Below are positions 1-9,282 of a stretch of 64,000 nucleotides of DNA, one piece after another. Where the stretch lies: contig NZ_JAHQCX010000022.1 of assembly GCF_019042245.1 (NCBI RefSeq), positions 1-64,000 of the forward strand, read 5' to 3'. This DNA comes from Diplocloster modestus. GTDB lineage: Bacteria > Bacillota > Clostridia > Lachnospirales > Lachnospiraceae. Made by a program: the position numbers and the translations under genes. Position 1 is the stretch's first letter; the number at the start of each line of letters is the position of its first letter. Below the pieces are notes generated by a model. The model worked only from the letters and a program-made list of their open reading frames with translations. It did no database searches and was not told the DNA's origin.

Positions 1-267
1 CATTCGCGGCTCAACAGCCACCGAAAGACTGCACGGAACGCAGTCTTTCGCCCACAACCGGACGGCCCGATTTCATTTAGATTTCACACGGGCGCCTTAT
101 ATGAGGAAGAGGCCCATAGACACCGCTCTCCCTGGCGGGCGCCCCATAGGATACGTCCGTACAAAGCGGACACCTGGCGGGCTGCGCCCTGGTTTTCGGA
201 CAGTCTCAGGGGGGGGCAAGTAACCTAAAGTATGTGAGAATATAGGATTTTCCTGATAATTCCGCAT
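1..267. other. Left-edge intergenic DNA with hairpin and IS-like end
   Basis: I see no convincing gene here. Positions 22-32 and 40-50 form a perfect 11-base inverted repeat with a 7-base loop. At 192-202 the sequence GTTTTCGGACA matches the right terminus of the IS1182-type remnant at 42768-42778, so the left window edge may lie just inside another mobile-element end. The remaining GC-rich stretch contains short repeated CTGGCGGG words. Confidence 0.45.
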
Positions 268-582
268 TTATTTGTGACCAAAAATTTGTTGATAGCTTTT
301 GATCTCATTTGTCTCAGGTTCTGCATCCAATACCATGATCCCTCCCATCATTTCAGCCCATCTTTTGCAAATCTCCGACTCCTGCTTGACCTTGTCCGCA
401 TATTGAAGGGATTCACATTCATAATACCCGATAACTGTATCGTTGTTATTCCAAATCGTATAATTGTGAATTCCCTGTGTATTCAGAGCTTCTGTCATTT
501 CCGGCCAAATTTGCTGATGCGTTCGAATATATTCCTCTAATTTTCCCGGAAGAATTTTTCCTGTCCACACTCTTTTTTCCAT
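268..582 (-). CDS. L-rhamnose mutarotase family protein
   Basis: The 104-residue protein has the length and residues of the RhaM family of sugar mutarotases, which interconvert alpha and beta anomers of L-rhamnose and related sugars. Visible family residues are Tyr18, His22 (proposed acid/base), the IWPEM segment at 25-29, Tyr41 in HNYTIW, and RW at 74-75. It lies 31 bases downstream of the isomerase gene on the same strand, so the two are probably co-transcribed. Its role is inferred to be feeding the correct anomer to that isomerase. The true sugar could be rhamnose, fucose or arabinose. Confidence 0.85.
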   Translation of the reverse strand: MEKRVWTGKILPGKLEEYIRTHQQIWPEMTEALNTQGIHNYTIWNNNDTVIGYYECESLQYADKVKQESEICKRWAEMMGGIMVLDAEPETNEIKSYQQIFGHK

Positions 583-613
583 AATTTCTATTACTCCTGC
601 CTGTCAAAGCCAA

Positions 614-2062
614 TCAGCTTTTTATAATTTCATAATCGATATGAAGTACTTCCGCTATTTTAGCAATGGTATCTGCATGGTGTCCGACTCCAAGAGCATA
701 GTGATGGGTGGGGCCTGCCATTACCCATTTTTTGATATATTCTTTTGTAGTCGGCTCAAAAAATCCTCGCGTATTTGTATTTCCTGTGGGCGGAATCGGT
801 CCATGCTTTGAAATCCCTTCGCCAAGGATAAATTTAAACTTCCCATCGTAGCTCTGCGTAATTCCAAGCATCGTGATAGGGCCTTCTTTGATTTTAAATT
901 CAATGGAAGCGCCTGAGCCCGGCTTTCCATGGAATTTTTTGAGGGAGCGCAGCACCGGTTTCCCATCTGCAATCGCAATATGATGAGGTCCGTCATGTCC
1001 AACCATAATATAATCTTCATCAAAGTCAAATGGATGAAATTCTGCAAAACTTCCGCCAATATTTAATCTATCCATAATAAACATTGCGATACAGGTTTTA
1101 ATATCAAACTCTCCGCACATAGGAATCCCTTCTGCATTTAACAAAGAATTTCCCACGATAAAAGAACTCACTACTTGCCGATGATTCGAATCCGGCCGCC
1201 CGTTATAATAATAAGCCAGACCTGTCAGATTATATTTTTCCACAAACTTATCTAACGTTACTGCTGTCTTGGACGCATTATACAGATCTTCTTCTGTCAG
1301 TTTCATCGTCAATGGATCGGAAACCGGAACCGGAGTGTCAAAGCATTCCAGAATCAGCCTGCTTTTCTCTTCTATCTCTTCTTCCGTTACTGTTTCATAT
1401 ACCGCTAAGACGTCATCCACCTCAAGCAGAGGAACATGAACGCCAAATGCATCTGCAATTGCCGTTGGATCCGCATGCATATCATACATAGCCTCCAGCA
1501 CATGTCCCATCAAACCAAAACGTGCGCCTTTTAAATCATGAAGCACTTTTGCAATTTCACACCATTCTGAAATATTTGTTTTTGCTTCATTATCATCATA
1601 TAATACACCAATAATCACATCCTGGACCTTTTTACCCATACGGATCGCAACCCCCGTAAATTCCGGAACCGAACAGATATTATCATTTTCCAGCTGCTGG
1701 CGGGTGTTTGCCTCCTCACACTCTAACTGTCTTCGGGGTTGAAGCGCCACTAAAATAATCGGAATATCTAATGCTCGAATGATCGGTGCAAACACGGAAG
1801 AGGTTGCATAAGTGAGCATATTACAAAACAGAATATCTATCCTGCCGCCTTTGATCTCTTCCACAGCAGCAAAAGCCTTTTCGCTGTAATCGATCATTCC
1901 GAAATCTACGACATCCACTCCGTTTTCGTATACGATTTTTTTGAATTCTTCATGATATTTCATTAACTGTTCTTCCAAGCCCGGAAACTGTCCCCAGTAT
2001 ACCGGATGGGCAACGCCAAATACGCCGATTCTAGCATTTCGCTGTTTTAATCGTTCTACCAT
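614..2062 (-). CDS. L-arabinose/L-fucose isomerase family protein
   Basis: A 482-residue cytoplasmic protein of the L-fucose/L-arabinose isomerase fold, which converts aldoses to ketoses with a divalent metal. Candidate metal and catalytic regions are GEFDIKTC in the C-terminal half, EFHPFDF followed by HDGPHH, and THHYALGVGHH near the end. The reading frame stays open upstream, but I choose the Met at 2062 because AAGGAG sits 9 bases before it and the next residues (RIGVFG) begin the Rossmann-like N-terminal domain. It is divergent from the AraC regulator and followed by the mutarotase. It is not a close match to classical AraA, so the substrate is open. Confidence 0.8.
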   Translation of the reverse strand: MVERLKQRNARIGVFGVAHPVYWGQFPGLEEQLMKYHEEFKKIVYENGVDVVDFGMIDYSEKAFAAVEEIKGGRIDILFCNMLTYATSSVFAPIIRALDIPIILVALQPRRQLECEEANTRQQLENDNICSVPEFTGVAIRMGKKVQDVIIGVLYDDNEAKTNISEWCEIAKVLHDLKGARFGLMGHVLEAMYDMHADPTAIADAFGVHVPLLEVDDVLAVYETVTEEEIEEKSRLILECFDTPVPVSDPLTMKLTEEDLYNASKTAVTLDKFVEKYNLTGLAYYYNGRPDSNHRQVVSSFIVGNSLLNAEGIPMCGEFDIKTCIAMFIMDRLNIGGSFAEFHPFDFDEDYIMVGHDGPHHIAIADGKPVLRSLKKFHGKPGSGASIEFKIKEGPITMLGITQSYDGKFKFILGEGISKHGPIPPTGNTNTRGFFEPTTKEYIKKWVMAGPTHHYALGVGHHADTIAKIAEVLHIDYEIIKS

Positions 2063-2168
2063 TTCTCTAATCTCCTTAACTCTTAGACATGAAAGATATT
2101 TTTCTGTTGAATAAAAAAAAATTTTTGTTAAACTGTAGTTAGAACTGTTTTCGAAAGGTAAATAAACT

Positions 2169-3065
2169 ATGCCGTTAAATTTTTCCCTGGACTTTGCCGA
2201 CATTCAGCCCAATATTCGATACGTACAGCGTTTTCGTGTCACAAAGGAAGAGTATCCCGATTTCTTCCGGCCATATGACTGCCGCTTTTTCTTGGTTTCT
2301 AAAGGAAGCGGCTGTCTCTATACCATTGATGCCTCTTACCGCCTTTCCCGCGGCGATGTTTTTATGTATCATTCCGGTACGGAATACCGTATGGTCAGCG
2401 ATGACGGGAATCTCCTGATTCTCCTGGGCGTAAACTTCGATTATACGCAAAGTAATAAAAACCTTGTGGTTCCGATTCCGCCTGAACCGATCAGAATATT
2501 TGATGAAAATAGGATTTTAGAACGGGTTTTTCTAACTGATATGCCTGCCATGAATCAGTTTATCTATCTGCAAAATATGCAAAGCTTGGAATCTACATTA
2601 CAGGATATGCTAATCGAGTTTGATTCTAAAAAAATTTTTTACAGCCAGCGTTTAAGCGGACTTTTTTTGTCTATTCTTTCCCAGTGCTACCGCACACTCT
2701 CACTCGGACAAAATCAGCGTTCCTTTTCTGCGAAAAAGGCAGAGCAAATTTTAAGCTATATCCAGCAGCATTATACGGAAAATATTACAAATGTCACTAT
2801 CGGGCAGCATTTTAATTATCATCCAAATTATCTCAACAAACAGTTCATAAAATATACAGGTAAATCACTGCATCAATATCTGATGGCGTACCGTATCTCC
2901 AAGGCAATCGAAATGATCACTTCTACAGATATGACAATTTCAGAGATCGCTGATACCACCGGCTTCAGCGATATTCATCATTTTTCAAAAACATTTCGTC
3001 AAAAAACTGGTATGTCTCCCCGTGGACTGCGTTCCAGCAAACAAAATCTAGTGCTTGATATTTAG
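2169..3065 (+). CDS. AraC family transcriptional regulator
   Basis: The 298-residue protein has an N-terminal cupin-like sugar-sensing domain (about 1-150, with GSGCLYTIDASYRLSRGDVF typical of AraC_binding) and a C-terminal double helix-turn-helix (about 195-295). The second HTH reads ISEIADTTGFSDIHHFSKTF, the standard AraC signature. The start is an ATG with AAAGG upstream. It is divergent from the isomerase gene across 106 bases and sits between the two halves of the sugar locus, so it most likely controls both. Its stop codon overlaps the permease stop codon of the opposite strand at 3062-3065. Confidence 0.93.
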   Translation: MPLNFSLDFADIQPNIRYVQRFRVTKEEYPDFFRPYDCRFFLVSKGSGCLYTIDASYRLSRGDVFMYHSGTEYRMVSDDGNLLILLGVNFDYTQSNKNLVVPIPPEPIRIFDENRILERVFLTDMPAMNQFIYLQNMQSLESTLQDMLIEFDSKKIFYSQRLSGLFLSILSQCYRTLSLGQNQRSFSAKKAEQILSYIQQHYTENITNVTIGQHFNYHPNYLNKQFIKYTGKSLHQYLMAYRISKAIEMITSTDMTISEIADTTGFSDIHHFSKTFRQKTGMSPRGLRSSKQNLVLDI

Positions 3066-4033
3066 ATTTTCCGTCTTAGGCTTCCTCCCTTAATCGCATC
3101 GATGGATACTGCAGCCAACAGAACGAGGCCGATAATAATATACTGCCAATAGGAACCTACGGATAAAAGCGTCATTCCGTTATTCAGCATAGCCAATATC
3201 ATAGAACCCAAAAATGTTCCGAATATCGTTCCTTTTCCACCTGTTAAAGCCGCGCCGCCAAGGATAACAGCGGAAAGAGCCGTCATATTATAAGTGGCCG
3301 CAGCATTTGGCATACCTGCTCCTGTCTGTGCCGATAAGATAATACCGGCAACGCCGCACATTAATCCATTTATCAGATATAATTCGAAGCGTATTTTATT
3401 GACTTTGATGCCAGCCAGGAAGGAGGCTTGCGTATTTCCGCCTATCATGTAGATCGATCTTCCGAATACGGTCCATTTTGAAATAATATGAAAGATGATA
3501 TAGCATATCAGCATGATCCACAGAGAAGTCGGTAGTCCGACCAGATATCCTCTTCCGATGAAGGTAAATTCCGGATTAGAAATCGGCAGAGACTGCCCCT
3601 GCGAGATCAGATAGGCGATTCCGCTTAAAGACTGCATCGTTGCAATGGTGGTGATAAATGCATTTAATTTTAATACCGTAATGAAAAAACCGTTCACCGC
3701 GCCACAAACGACGCCTGCAATTAATGCCGCGATACATGTGATTTCCCAGCCATAGCCTGCGCGGCTTACAACCGCAGCTACCATACCGACCACTGCGATC
3801 TGTGAACCTACCGATAAGTCAATGTTTCCAGAAATATTGACTAACGTTACAGAGCATGATACACAACCGACGATCGCTGCATACAAACCAATATTTAAAA
3901 AATTCTTCCAAGATAGAAAATGTGGAGACATGAGCGCAAAAAATAAGATTTCCAATACCAATGCGCAAATAACTGTCGTAAACGATGTATGAGTCATTTT
4001 CCCCACAACTTCTTTTAAACTCTTCTTTGCCAC
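3062..4033 (-). CDS. Sugar ABC transporter permease (RbsC type)
   Basis: A 323-residue hydrophobic protein of the RbsC/AraH/XylH permease family (BPD_transp_2), forming the membrane channel of a CUT2 importer. Family features visible are NISGNIDLSVGSQIA after the second helix, the GAVNGFFI segment, and the GGAALTGGKGTIFGTFLG loop near residue 270. It starts 4 bases after the ATPase stop, consistent with one operon with the ATPase and binding protein. The gene ends with a 4-base overlap of stop codons with the convergent araC gene. Confidence 0.92.
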   Translation of the reverse strand: MAKKSLKEVVGKMTHTSFTTVICALVLEILFFALMSPHFLSWKNFLNIGLYAAIVGCVSCSVTLVNISGNIDLSVGSQIAVVGMVAAVVSRAGYGWEITCIAALIAGVVCGAVNGFFITVLKLNAFITTIATMQSLSGIAYLISQGQSLPISNPEFTFIGRGYLVGLPTSLWIMLICYIIFHIISKWTVFGRSIYMIGGNTQASFLAGIKVNKIRFELYLINGLMCGVAGIILSAQTGAGMPNAAATYNMTALSAVILGGAALTGGKGTIFGTFLGSMILAMLNNGMTLLSVGSYWQYIIIGLVLLAAVSIDAIKGGSLRRKI

Positions 4034-4037
4034 ACTC

Positions 4038-5552
4038 TTAACCTCCTATCGCATACTGAACAACCAATTCCTGCGTAGCTTCATCTTTATTTAAAAAACC
4101 GCTTTTTTGTCCGTCGGACATTACCATAATTTTATCGGACATTGCCAAAAGCTCCGGCATCTCTGAGGTAATGATAATCACACATTTCCCCTCCTGACAC
4201 AACTGATCCAGAATCCTGTAAATTTCTGATTTTGCACCGACATCAATGCCGCGTGTCGGCTCGTTTAAAATCAAAACATCCGGATCTAATTCCAGGCAGC
4301 GCGAAAGAATCACTTTTTGCTGATTTCCACCTGATAAGGATTCTACTGCCGTATCGATTGTTGGTGTTTTTATAGAGAATTTATCCACCCACTTCTTTGT
4401 CTTTTCAATTTCCAGACGGTTATTCAGTATCTTTTTATGGGACTTACTATAATATCCAGCCATCGTATTTACCGCAACGCTTTGATTTAAAACCAGACCT
4501 TCTGTTTTTCGTTCTGCAGGAACATAGGCAAGACCAGCATTAATGGCGTCCAGGGGTGTTTTTGGAATTAAATTTTTATTATTTATACGGATTTTTCCTT
4601 CATGAACGATATCTTGTCCGTATAAAGCGGAGCCGATTGCCTGATGCCCGGACCCCATTAAACCATAAATTCCCAAAATTTCTCCATTCCTTGCCTCAAA
4701 GGATACACTTTTCAGACTGTCTGTTGTCAGATTTTCAACCTGCAAAGCTACTTCTCCAACGACTCCGCCAATCTTAGGATACATATCGTCCAGTTCCCGG
4801 CCAACCATTTTGGAGATTAACAGGTCATTCGTAGCCTCTTTCATATCGATCTGGCCAGTTACACATCCGTCCCTCATAACAACCACGCGGTCGGCCACTT
4901 CAAAAAGCTCATCCAGTTTATGGGATATATAAAAGATCGATACGCCCTCAGACGCAGCTTTATGTATCAGTTGAAACAGATATCCTACCTCTATATCATT
5001 TAACGCGGAAGTCGGCTCATCCAGGATCAGGACTTTTGCGTTGTTGGACATAACCTTCGCGATTTCAATCAGCTGTTTCTGCGCAACAGAGCAATCTCCG
5101 ATATTTATCTTGGGATCAATCGTTAAGCCTACCAGCGATAGAATCTCTTTGGATTGTCTGTACATCGTTTTATAATCTACCAGGCCGTATTTTTTCGGAA
5201 TATTACCCATAAAAATATTTTCTGCAACAGAAATCGTGGAAACATAATTTAATTCCTGATGAATCACTCCAATACCTGCATTGGTCGCATCTGACGGAAG
5301 TTCAAAATTCATCTCTTTGCCTTCCATCGCAACCGTACCGATTTCCTGTTTATAAATTCCGGAAAGTACTTTAATCAGAGTGGATTTTCCTGCGCCGTTT
5401 TCACCTAGAAGCGCCACCACTTCCCCTTTGTGAATGGTTATATCTACATCGCTAAGCGCCTTTACGCCGGGAAAACTTTTACATATTCCTTTCGCTTCCA
5501 TTACGATCTCATCTGAAACAATATGGTCATTTTTCATATATTTCTCTGCCAT
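4038..5552 (-). CDS. Sugar ABC transporter ATP-binding protein (RbsA type)
   Basis: A 504-residue double-ATPase subunit of a CUT2 sugar importer. The first nucleotide-binding domain has a perfect Walker A (GENGAGKST near residue 50) and Walker B (VLILDEPTSAL). The second has the degenerate Walker A GLMGSGHQ usual for RbsA/MglA, SGGNQQKVILSR as signature, and LILNEPTRGID. I place the start at 5552 rather than the in-frame ATG at 5585 because GAGG lies 7 bases upstream of the former and nothing resembling an RBS precedes the latter. It works with the permease downstream and the binding protein upstream. Confidence 0.93.
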   Translation of the reverse strand: MAEKYMKNDHIVSDEIVMEAKGICKSFPGVKALSDVDITIHKGEVVALLGENGAGKSTLIKVLSGIYKQEIGTVAMEGKEMNFELPSDATNAGIGVIHQELNYVSTISVAENIFMGNIPKKYGLVDYKTMYRQSKEILSLVGLTIDPKINIGDCSVAQKQLIEIAKVMSNNAKVLILDEPTSALNDIEVGYLFQLIHKAASEGVSIFYISHKLDELFEVADRVVVMRDGCVTGQIDMKEATNDLLISKMVGRELDDMYPKIGGVVGEVALQVENLTTDSLKSVSFEARNGEILGIYGLMGSGHQAIGSALYGQDIVHEGKIRINNKNLIPKTPLDAINAGLAYVPAERKTEGLVLNQSVAVNTMAGYYSKSHKKILNNRLEIEKTKKWVDKFSIKTPTIDTAVESLSGGNQQKVILSRCLELDPDVLILNEPTRGIDVGAKSEIYRILDQLCQEGKCVIIITSEMPELLAMSDKIMVMSDGQKSGFLNKDEATQELVVQYAIGG

Positions 5553-5588
5553 TTTATTACCTCGAATTTCAATATCTACAGACATAAA

Positions 5589-5637
5589 GAAACCGTAAAA
5601 TAAAATTTTGGTTTCTTATATTTTAATTTACGGTTTC
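5589..5637 (-). terminator. Stem-loop between binding-protein and ATPase genes
   Basis: GAAACCGTAAA at 5589-5599 pairs perfectly with TTTACGGTTTC at 5627-5637 around a 27-base AT-rich loop. It lies in the 141-base gap after the binding-protein gene. Hairpins here commonly protect the upstream message or partly terminate it, giving more binding protein than ATPase; that role is inferred. No long U-run follows on the minus strand. Confidence 0.5.
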
Positions 5638-5693
5638 CCATATGAGACAGCTTTCTTTCATTTACCTTAAGTAATAGCATACCGATACAGGCA

Positions 5694-6773
5694 TTACTCA
5701 AAATTATCCCACGGACAATTGCCTTCCGGGTAAAATTCGCTGATGTTATCCCAGGTAATCGCTTCAAATTTACAGCAGGTACTTTCAGGAATAGTTCCTG
5801 TCTCAAAATACTGCTCGATCAGTTCACAGCACTGTTCTCCATAAAGCTCAGTAAAATTAGAAATCGTACATACCCAGGACTGCTTTCCAGCTGATTCATA
5901 CATCGGTTCTACAAACTGGACACCGCAGTTTGCTGAGAAAATACGTACATCCCATTCGCGGCCGGCGGTAACAGCTCCTGCATATACGCCCTGCGCCGAA
6001 TTTTCATTAATGGTAAATACAATGACAGATTCTGCATCCGGATGCGCTGTCAAAAAGTCTGTGAATCTTTGCTGGCTGATAGCCGCGTCATTTTCACTCT
6101 CAATTTCTACTACTTCGCCGTATTTAATTCCATTTTCATCCAAAGCGTCAATGGACGAACGAACACGTTTCTGCACTTCATCGCCGGAAGCAATCTGAGT
6201 CATCAATACAACATAATCTACCGATCCCTCATAATTTTCCTGAATATACTTTGCTGCTGTTTCTCCATTAAAATAACCAAGCTGTTCAGAATCGATTCCG
6301 AAGAACGGCGCATCTCCCAGGGCGATATCGACAGCCAGAACCGGAATCCCCGCCTCGTCAAAAATCCCTTTTACCATATCCCCCACGGATGAGTCTACAT
6401 TCAGGTCAACTACAAAATCTACCTCCTGCAATACCATGGTGTCTGCGTTTGTAATCGCCTGCTGGCCGTTGGAATTATTATCTGCATATACCAATTCCCA
6501 ACCTCGTTCGTTGCAGGCCTGCTCAAATCCATATTTTACCAATTTTCCAAACGCGCCTTTTTCATTAATGTTGCATAACCCTACTTTAATCGGATCCGAA
6601 TCCTCATTCTTCACTGTTGTATCGGTCTGTGTTTTCTCAGAGGTCTCTGCATTTACGTCTGTCTGTGTCTGCCCGACTCCTTTTGCCGGTTCGTCTTCCG
6701 TTTGCTTAGCCCCACATGCTGTTAGTGAAAAAATCATTACCGCTGACAGTAACATTGCTATTGCTTTTTTCAT
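5694..6773 (-). CDS. Sugar ABC transporter substrate-binding lipoprotein
   Basis: A 359-residue RbsB-type (periplasmic binding protein I fold) lipoprotein. The signal peptide ends in the lipobox LTAC with Cys20, followed by a Glu/Thr/Asp-rich linker to about residue 60, then a domain opening IKVGLCNINEKGAFGKLV. It would be anchored outside the cell membrane and deliver the sugar to the permease and ATPase encoded downstream. The start has a strong GGAGGAAAGGT immediately upstream. As first gene of the operon it is followed by a stem-loop. The sugar is unknown; the neighbouring isomerase and mutarotase suggest a deoxyhexose or pentose. Confidence 0.92.
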   Translation of the reverse strand: MKKAIAMLLSAVMIFSLTACGAKQTEDEPAKGVGQTQTDVNAETSEKTQTDTTVKNEDSDPIKVGLCNINEKGAFGKLVKYGFEQACNERGWELVYADNNSNGQQAITNADTMVLQEVDFVVDLNVDSSVGDMVKGIFDEAGIPVLAVDIALGDAPFFGIDSEQLGYFNGETAAKYIQENYEGSVDYVVLMTQIASGDEVQKRVRSSIDALDENGIKYGEVVEIESENDAAISQQRFTDFLTAHPDAESVIVFTINENSAQGVYAGAVTAGREWDVRIFSANCGVQFVEPMYESAGKQSWVCTISNFTELYGEQCCELIEQYFETGTIPESTCCKFEAITWDNISEFYPEGNCPWDNFE

Positions 6774-6829
6774 ACCTTTCCTCCATATTTATAATTTTTG
6801 TACAGTTCCATGGTTCTGCTTACTTTCTA

Positions 6830-6857
6830 ATTTTACTATGTGCTGAAAATTATTCAA
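6830..6857 (-). promoter_or_regulatory. Probable promoter of the sugar ABC operon
   Basis: On the minus strand TTGAAT (6852-6857) and TAAAAT (6830-6835) are separated by 16 bases, about 57 bases before the binding-protein start. Confidence 0.5.
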
Positions 6858-6882
6858 TAGGTTTCATCCTTTTACATCTTTT

Positions 6883-6926
6883 ATTACAAAAAAGCGTTTT
6901 TTGACAAATATCTGCATTTTTGTAAT
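6883..6926 (-). promoter_or_regulatory. Dyad upstream of the sugar ABC promoter
   Basis: ATTACAAAAA (6883-6892) and TTTTTGTAAT (6917-6926) form a perfect 10-base inverted repeat with a 24-base spacer, just upstream of the -35. The position suits an activator site, perhaps for the AraC protein, but this is inference. Confidence 0.35.
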
Positions 6927-7049
6927 CATTCTCATAGAAAAAATCTGATAAAAAGTATATATATTTAAAACTTTTTTGACTGCCGGCTCGTTATATAATA
7001 AGGTAAGAAACTTAATTTAGAAGACCAGGAAATCACAGAGGTAAAAACT

Positions 7050-7574
7050 TTGGAAGACAGGAAACTGATCAGAGAAATTCAAAAAGGAAAGAAAGAGCTT
7101 CTGAATGCCGTAGCGGAGAAATACTATGACGACATTTACCGTTTCTGCTGTTTTCAGACGGGAAATCCGGTACAGTCCTATGATTTGGCCCAGGAGACCT
7201 TTTTAAAATTCATCCGCACGGTAGACCGGTATCAATACCGGAATCTGAAAGGATATCTGCTGACAATTGCCAGAAACTGCTGTATTGATTACTATCGGGA
7301 AAAGAACCACAGCATACCAGGATTTGACCAGTTCCTTAAGGAGGGCCGGGAGGACGAGCGGCTGGCCGGGCTGGAACTGCGGGAATGCATCCTTCAGGCC
7401 ATACAGCAGCTGCCATCTGTGCAGCGGGAAGCCGTGGTTCTTTACTATTATTATGATATAAAACTCCGGGAAATTGCCCAGATGACGCAGACCGGGGTGT
7501 CAACGGTAAAATCCAGGGTGCGGCAGGGCACACAGAAATTAAGAAAGTGGATCAAAGAGGAGGAATTGAAGTGA
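7050..7574 (+). CDS. ECF-type RNA polymerase sigma factor
   Basis: A 174-residue sigma-70 family factor of the extracytoplasmic-function size. Region 2 spans about 15-85 (DLAQETFLKFI, then YLLTIARNCCIDYYREK) and region 4 about 110-170 (LPSVQREAVVLYYYYDIKLREIA and the HTH TGVSTVKSRVRQGTQKLRK). Translation begins at TTG (7050) with AGAGG upstream; no ATG fits. The stop TGA overlaps the GTG start of the next gene, so the two are translationally coupled. It probably directs transcription of this four-gene operon in response to an envelope or antibiotic signal, as for similar sigma/ABC operons; the stimulus is unknown. Confidence 0.9.
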   Translation: MEDRKLIREIQKGKKELLNAVAEKYYDDIYRFCCFQTGNPVQSYDLAQETFLKFIRTVDRYQYRNLKGYLLTIARNCCIDYYREKNHSIPGFDQFLKEGREDERLAGLELRECILQAIQQLPSVQREAVVLYYYYDIKLREIAQMTQTGVSTVKSRVRQGTQKLRKWIKEEELK

Positions 7575-8353
7575 AACGGCAACGGGATACGGAGGCGTGG
7601 TTAAAAAAAGAGTGGATAAAAGAACAGGAGCCATACCGGACAGACCCGGACAAAAAAGAGAAGGCACTGGCCGGAATCCGGGCGGAAGTGAACGGACAGG
7701 TTCTTTGTTATCAGCCGGGCCTGCCGGAAATCATAGCCGGACAGCTCCAATATCTGTCGGCCGGATACTGGATTCTTCAGGGTATCCTGCTGGCTGTGAT
7801 GCTGGCTGTGATGTACTGGATGAACCGCAATGTGGAGGATGCGATGACCTATATAGCCGCCGGTTCCGCCTTCGCCGCTTTCGCGGGCGTCATCGGTGTC
7901 CAGGAACTGGGCCGCAGCATGGCATACCATATGGCGGAGCTGGAGCAGACTTTTTATCTGAATATGAAACAAATGCTGGCGCTGCGGATGATCCTGTTCG
8001 GCGGAATGGATCTGCTGTTTCTGACTGTGCTGGCCCTGGTAACGCACCAGGGAGCAGAGTACGGCATCGGGGTAATGTGTATCTACCTGCTGGTACCATT
8101 TGCCGCCTCAAATATCGTCTATTTTGCCACCCTGACCCTGGCTAAAAACCGCAGGGCCAGGTATATCCAAACCGGAGCAGCCATATTAGCCGTACTGTTC
8201 TCCATGATGCCGGCCATGACACAGGAGGCTTACCGGACGGCCGCGGTACCGGCCTGGCTGGGAATCCTTCTGTTAATGCTGGCAGTGCTTGGGATACAGA
8301 TCCGGATCCTGCTTCAAAAGGCGGTGAAAGGAGAATTATTATGTTGGAATTGA
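7571..8353 (+). CDS. Membrane protein coupled to ECF sigma factor
   Basis: I do not recognise a named family. The 260-residue product has a charged N-terminal cytoplasmic segment of about 65 residues followed by six predicted membrane helices (for example GYWILQGILLAVMLAVMYW, and a last one at AVPAWLGILLLMLAVLG). The start is GTG at 7571, overlapping the sigma-factor TGA, with AGGAGG 7 bases upstream; the ATG at 7547 lacks a site. Position suggests either an anti-sigma factor or a partner of the ABC transporter. The gene overlaps the ATPase gene by 13 bases. Confidence 0.8.
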   Translation: MKRQRDTEAWLKKEWIKEQEPYRTDPDKKEKALAGIRAEVNGQVLCYQPGLPEIIAGQLQYLSAGYWILQGILLAVMLAVMYWMNRNVEDAMTYIAAGSAFAAFAGVIGVQELGRSMAYHMAELEQTFYLNMKQMLALRMILFGGMDLLFLTVLALVTHQGAEYGIGVMCIYLLVPFAASNIVYFATLTLAKNRRARYIQTGAAILAVLFSMMPAMTQEAYRTAAVPAWLGILLLMLAVLGIQIRILLQKAVKGELLCWN

Positions 8354-9282
8354 CACTGGACAGACTGACCAAGCGGTACAGGAATAAAATAGCGCTGGAC
8401 CAGGTGTCCGCGAGCTTTACACAGGGGGTATACGGTCTGCTGGGCGCCAATGGCGCCGGGAAAACCACAATGCTCCGGCTGATCTGTGACATTTTGGACC
8501 CCACAGAAGGGGAGATCCTCTGCAACGGCACACCCATACGCAGGCTGGACGGCGAATACCGGAGGCTTCTCGGATATCTTCCCCAGGACTTCGGATATTA
8601 CCCCGATTTTACCGCCCTGAAATACCTGATGTATATCGCGGCGCTGAAAGCCCTTCCGCCGCAAACCGCCCGTGACAAGGTGGAAGAATGCATTCACCTC
8701 GCTGGGCTGAAGGGCGAAGAAAAGCAGAAGATCCGCGGCTACTCCGGCGGGATGCTGCGCAGGCTGGGAATCGCCCAGGCCCTGTTAAATGATCCTCGCA
8801 TCCTGATTATGGATGAACCCACTTCCGGCCTGGACCCCAGAGAGCGGATCCGTTTCCGGAACATTATCAGTTCCCTGTCGAGGGACCGGATCATAATCTT
8901 ATCCACCCATATTGTCTCGGATGTGGAATATATCGCGGACGAGATTCTCCTCCTCCGGTCCGGACGGCTGATTCAAAAAGGGACAGTCACAGAAGTAACT
9001 GAAGTCGTCAGAGGCCGGGTATGGGAATGCATGGTACCCCCGTCAGAGGCCGAAGAACTGGGCCGAAGATACGCGATTGCAAATCTAAAGAATCTGGAAG
9101 GGATGGTAAAAGTGCGCATCGTCTCCGACGAAAAGCCGTTCCCACAGGCGGCAGAAGCGGAGCCGGGGCTGGAAGACCTGTATCTTTACTATTTCGACCA
9201 AAAGGATATGCGAAACTTAAGGGAAACCTACGGCCCGGGCGGGAGAAGGGAGAATGAAAATGTTTCGGACAGAACTCTATAA
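8341..9282 (+). CDS. ABC transporter ATP-binding protein
   Basis: A 313-residue single ATPase of the drug/bacitracin exporter type (CcmA-like). Walker A is GANGAGKTT at 35-43, the signature is YSGGMLRRLGIA, Walker B is ILIMDEPTSGLDP, and the switch histidine lies in ILSTHIVSDVEY. A variable C-terminal tail follows from about residue 220. It overlaps the membrane-protein gene upstream by 13 bases and the permease gene downstream by 29 bases, so the set is made as one unit. The substrate is unknown. Confidence 0.93.
   Translation: MLELTLDRLTKRYRNKIALDQVSASFTQGVYGLLGANGAGKTTMLRLICDILDPTEGEILCNGTPIRRLDGEYRRLLGYLPQDFGYYPDFTALKYLMYIAALKALPPQTARDKVEECIHLAGLKGEEKQKIRGYSGGMLRRLGIAQALLNDPRILIMDEPTSGLDPRERIRFRNIISSLSRDRIIILSTHIVSDVEYIADEILLLRSGRLIQKGTVTEVTEVVRGRVWECMVPPSEAEELGRRYAIANLKNLEGMVKVRIVSDEKPFPQAAEAEPGLEDLYLYYFDQKDMRNLRETYGPGGRRENENVSDRTL

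Noticed and set aside
6976..6999. TTGACT and TATAAT upstream of the ECF sigma gene
   Set aside because: The spacer is only 12 bases, too short for a sigma-A promoter.
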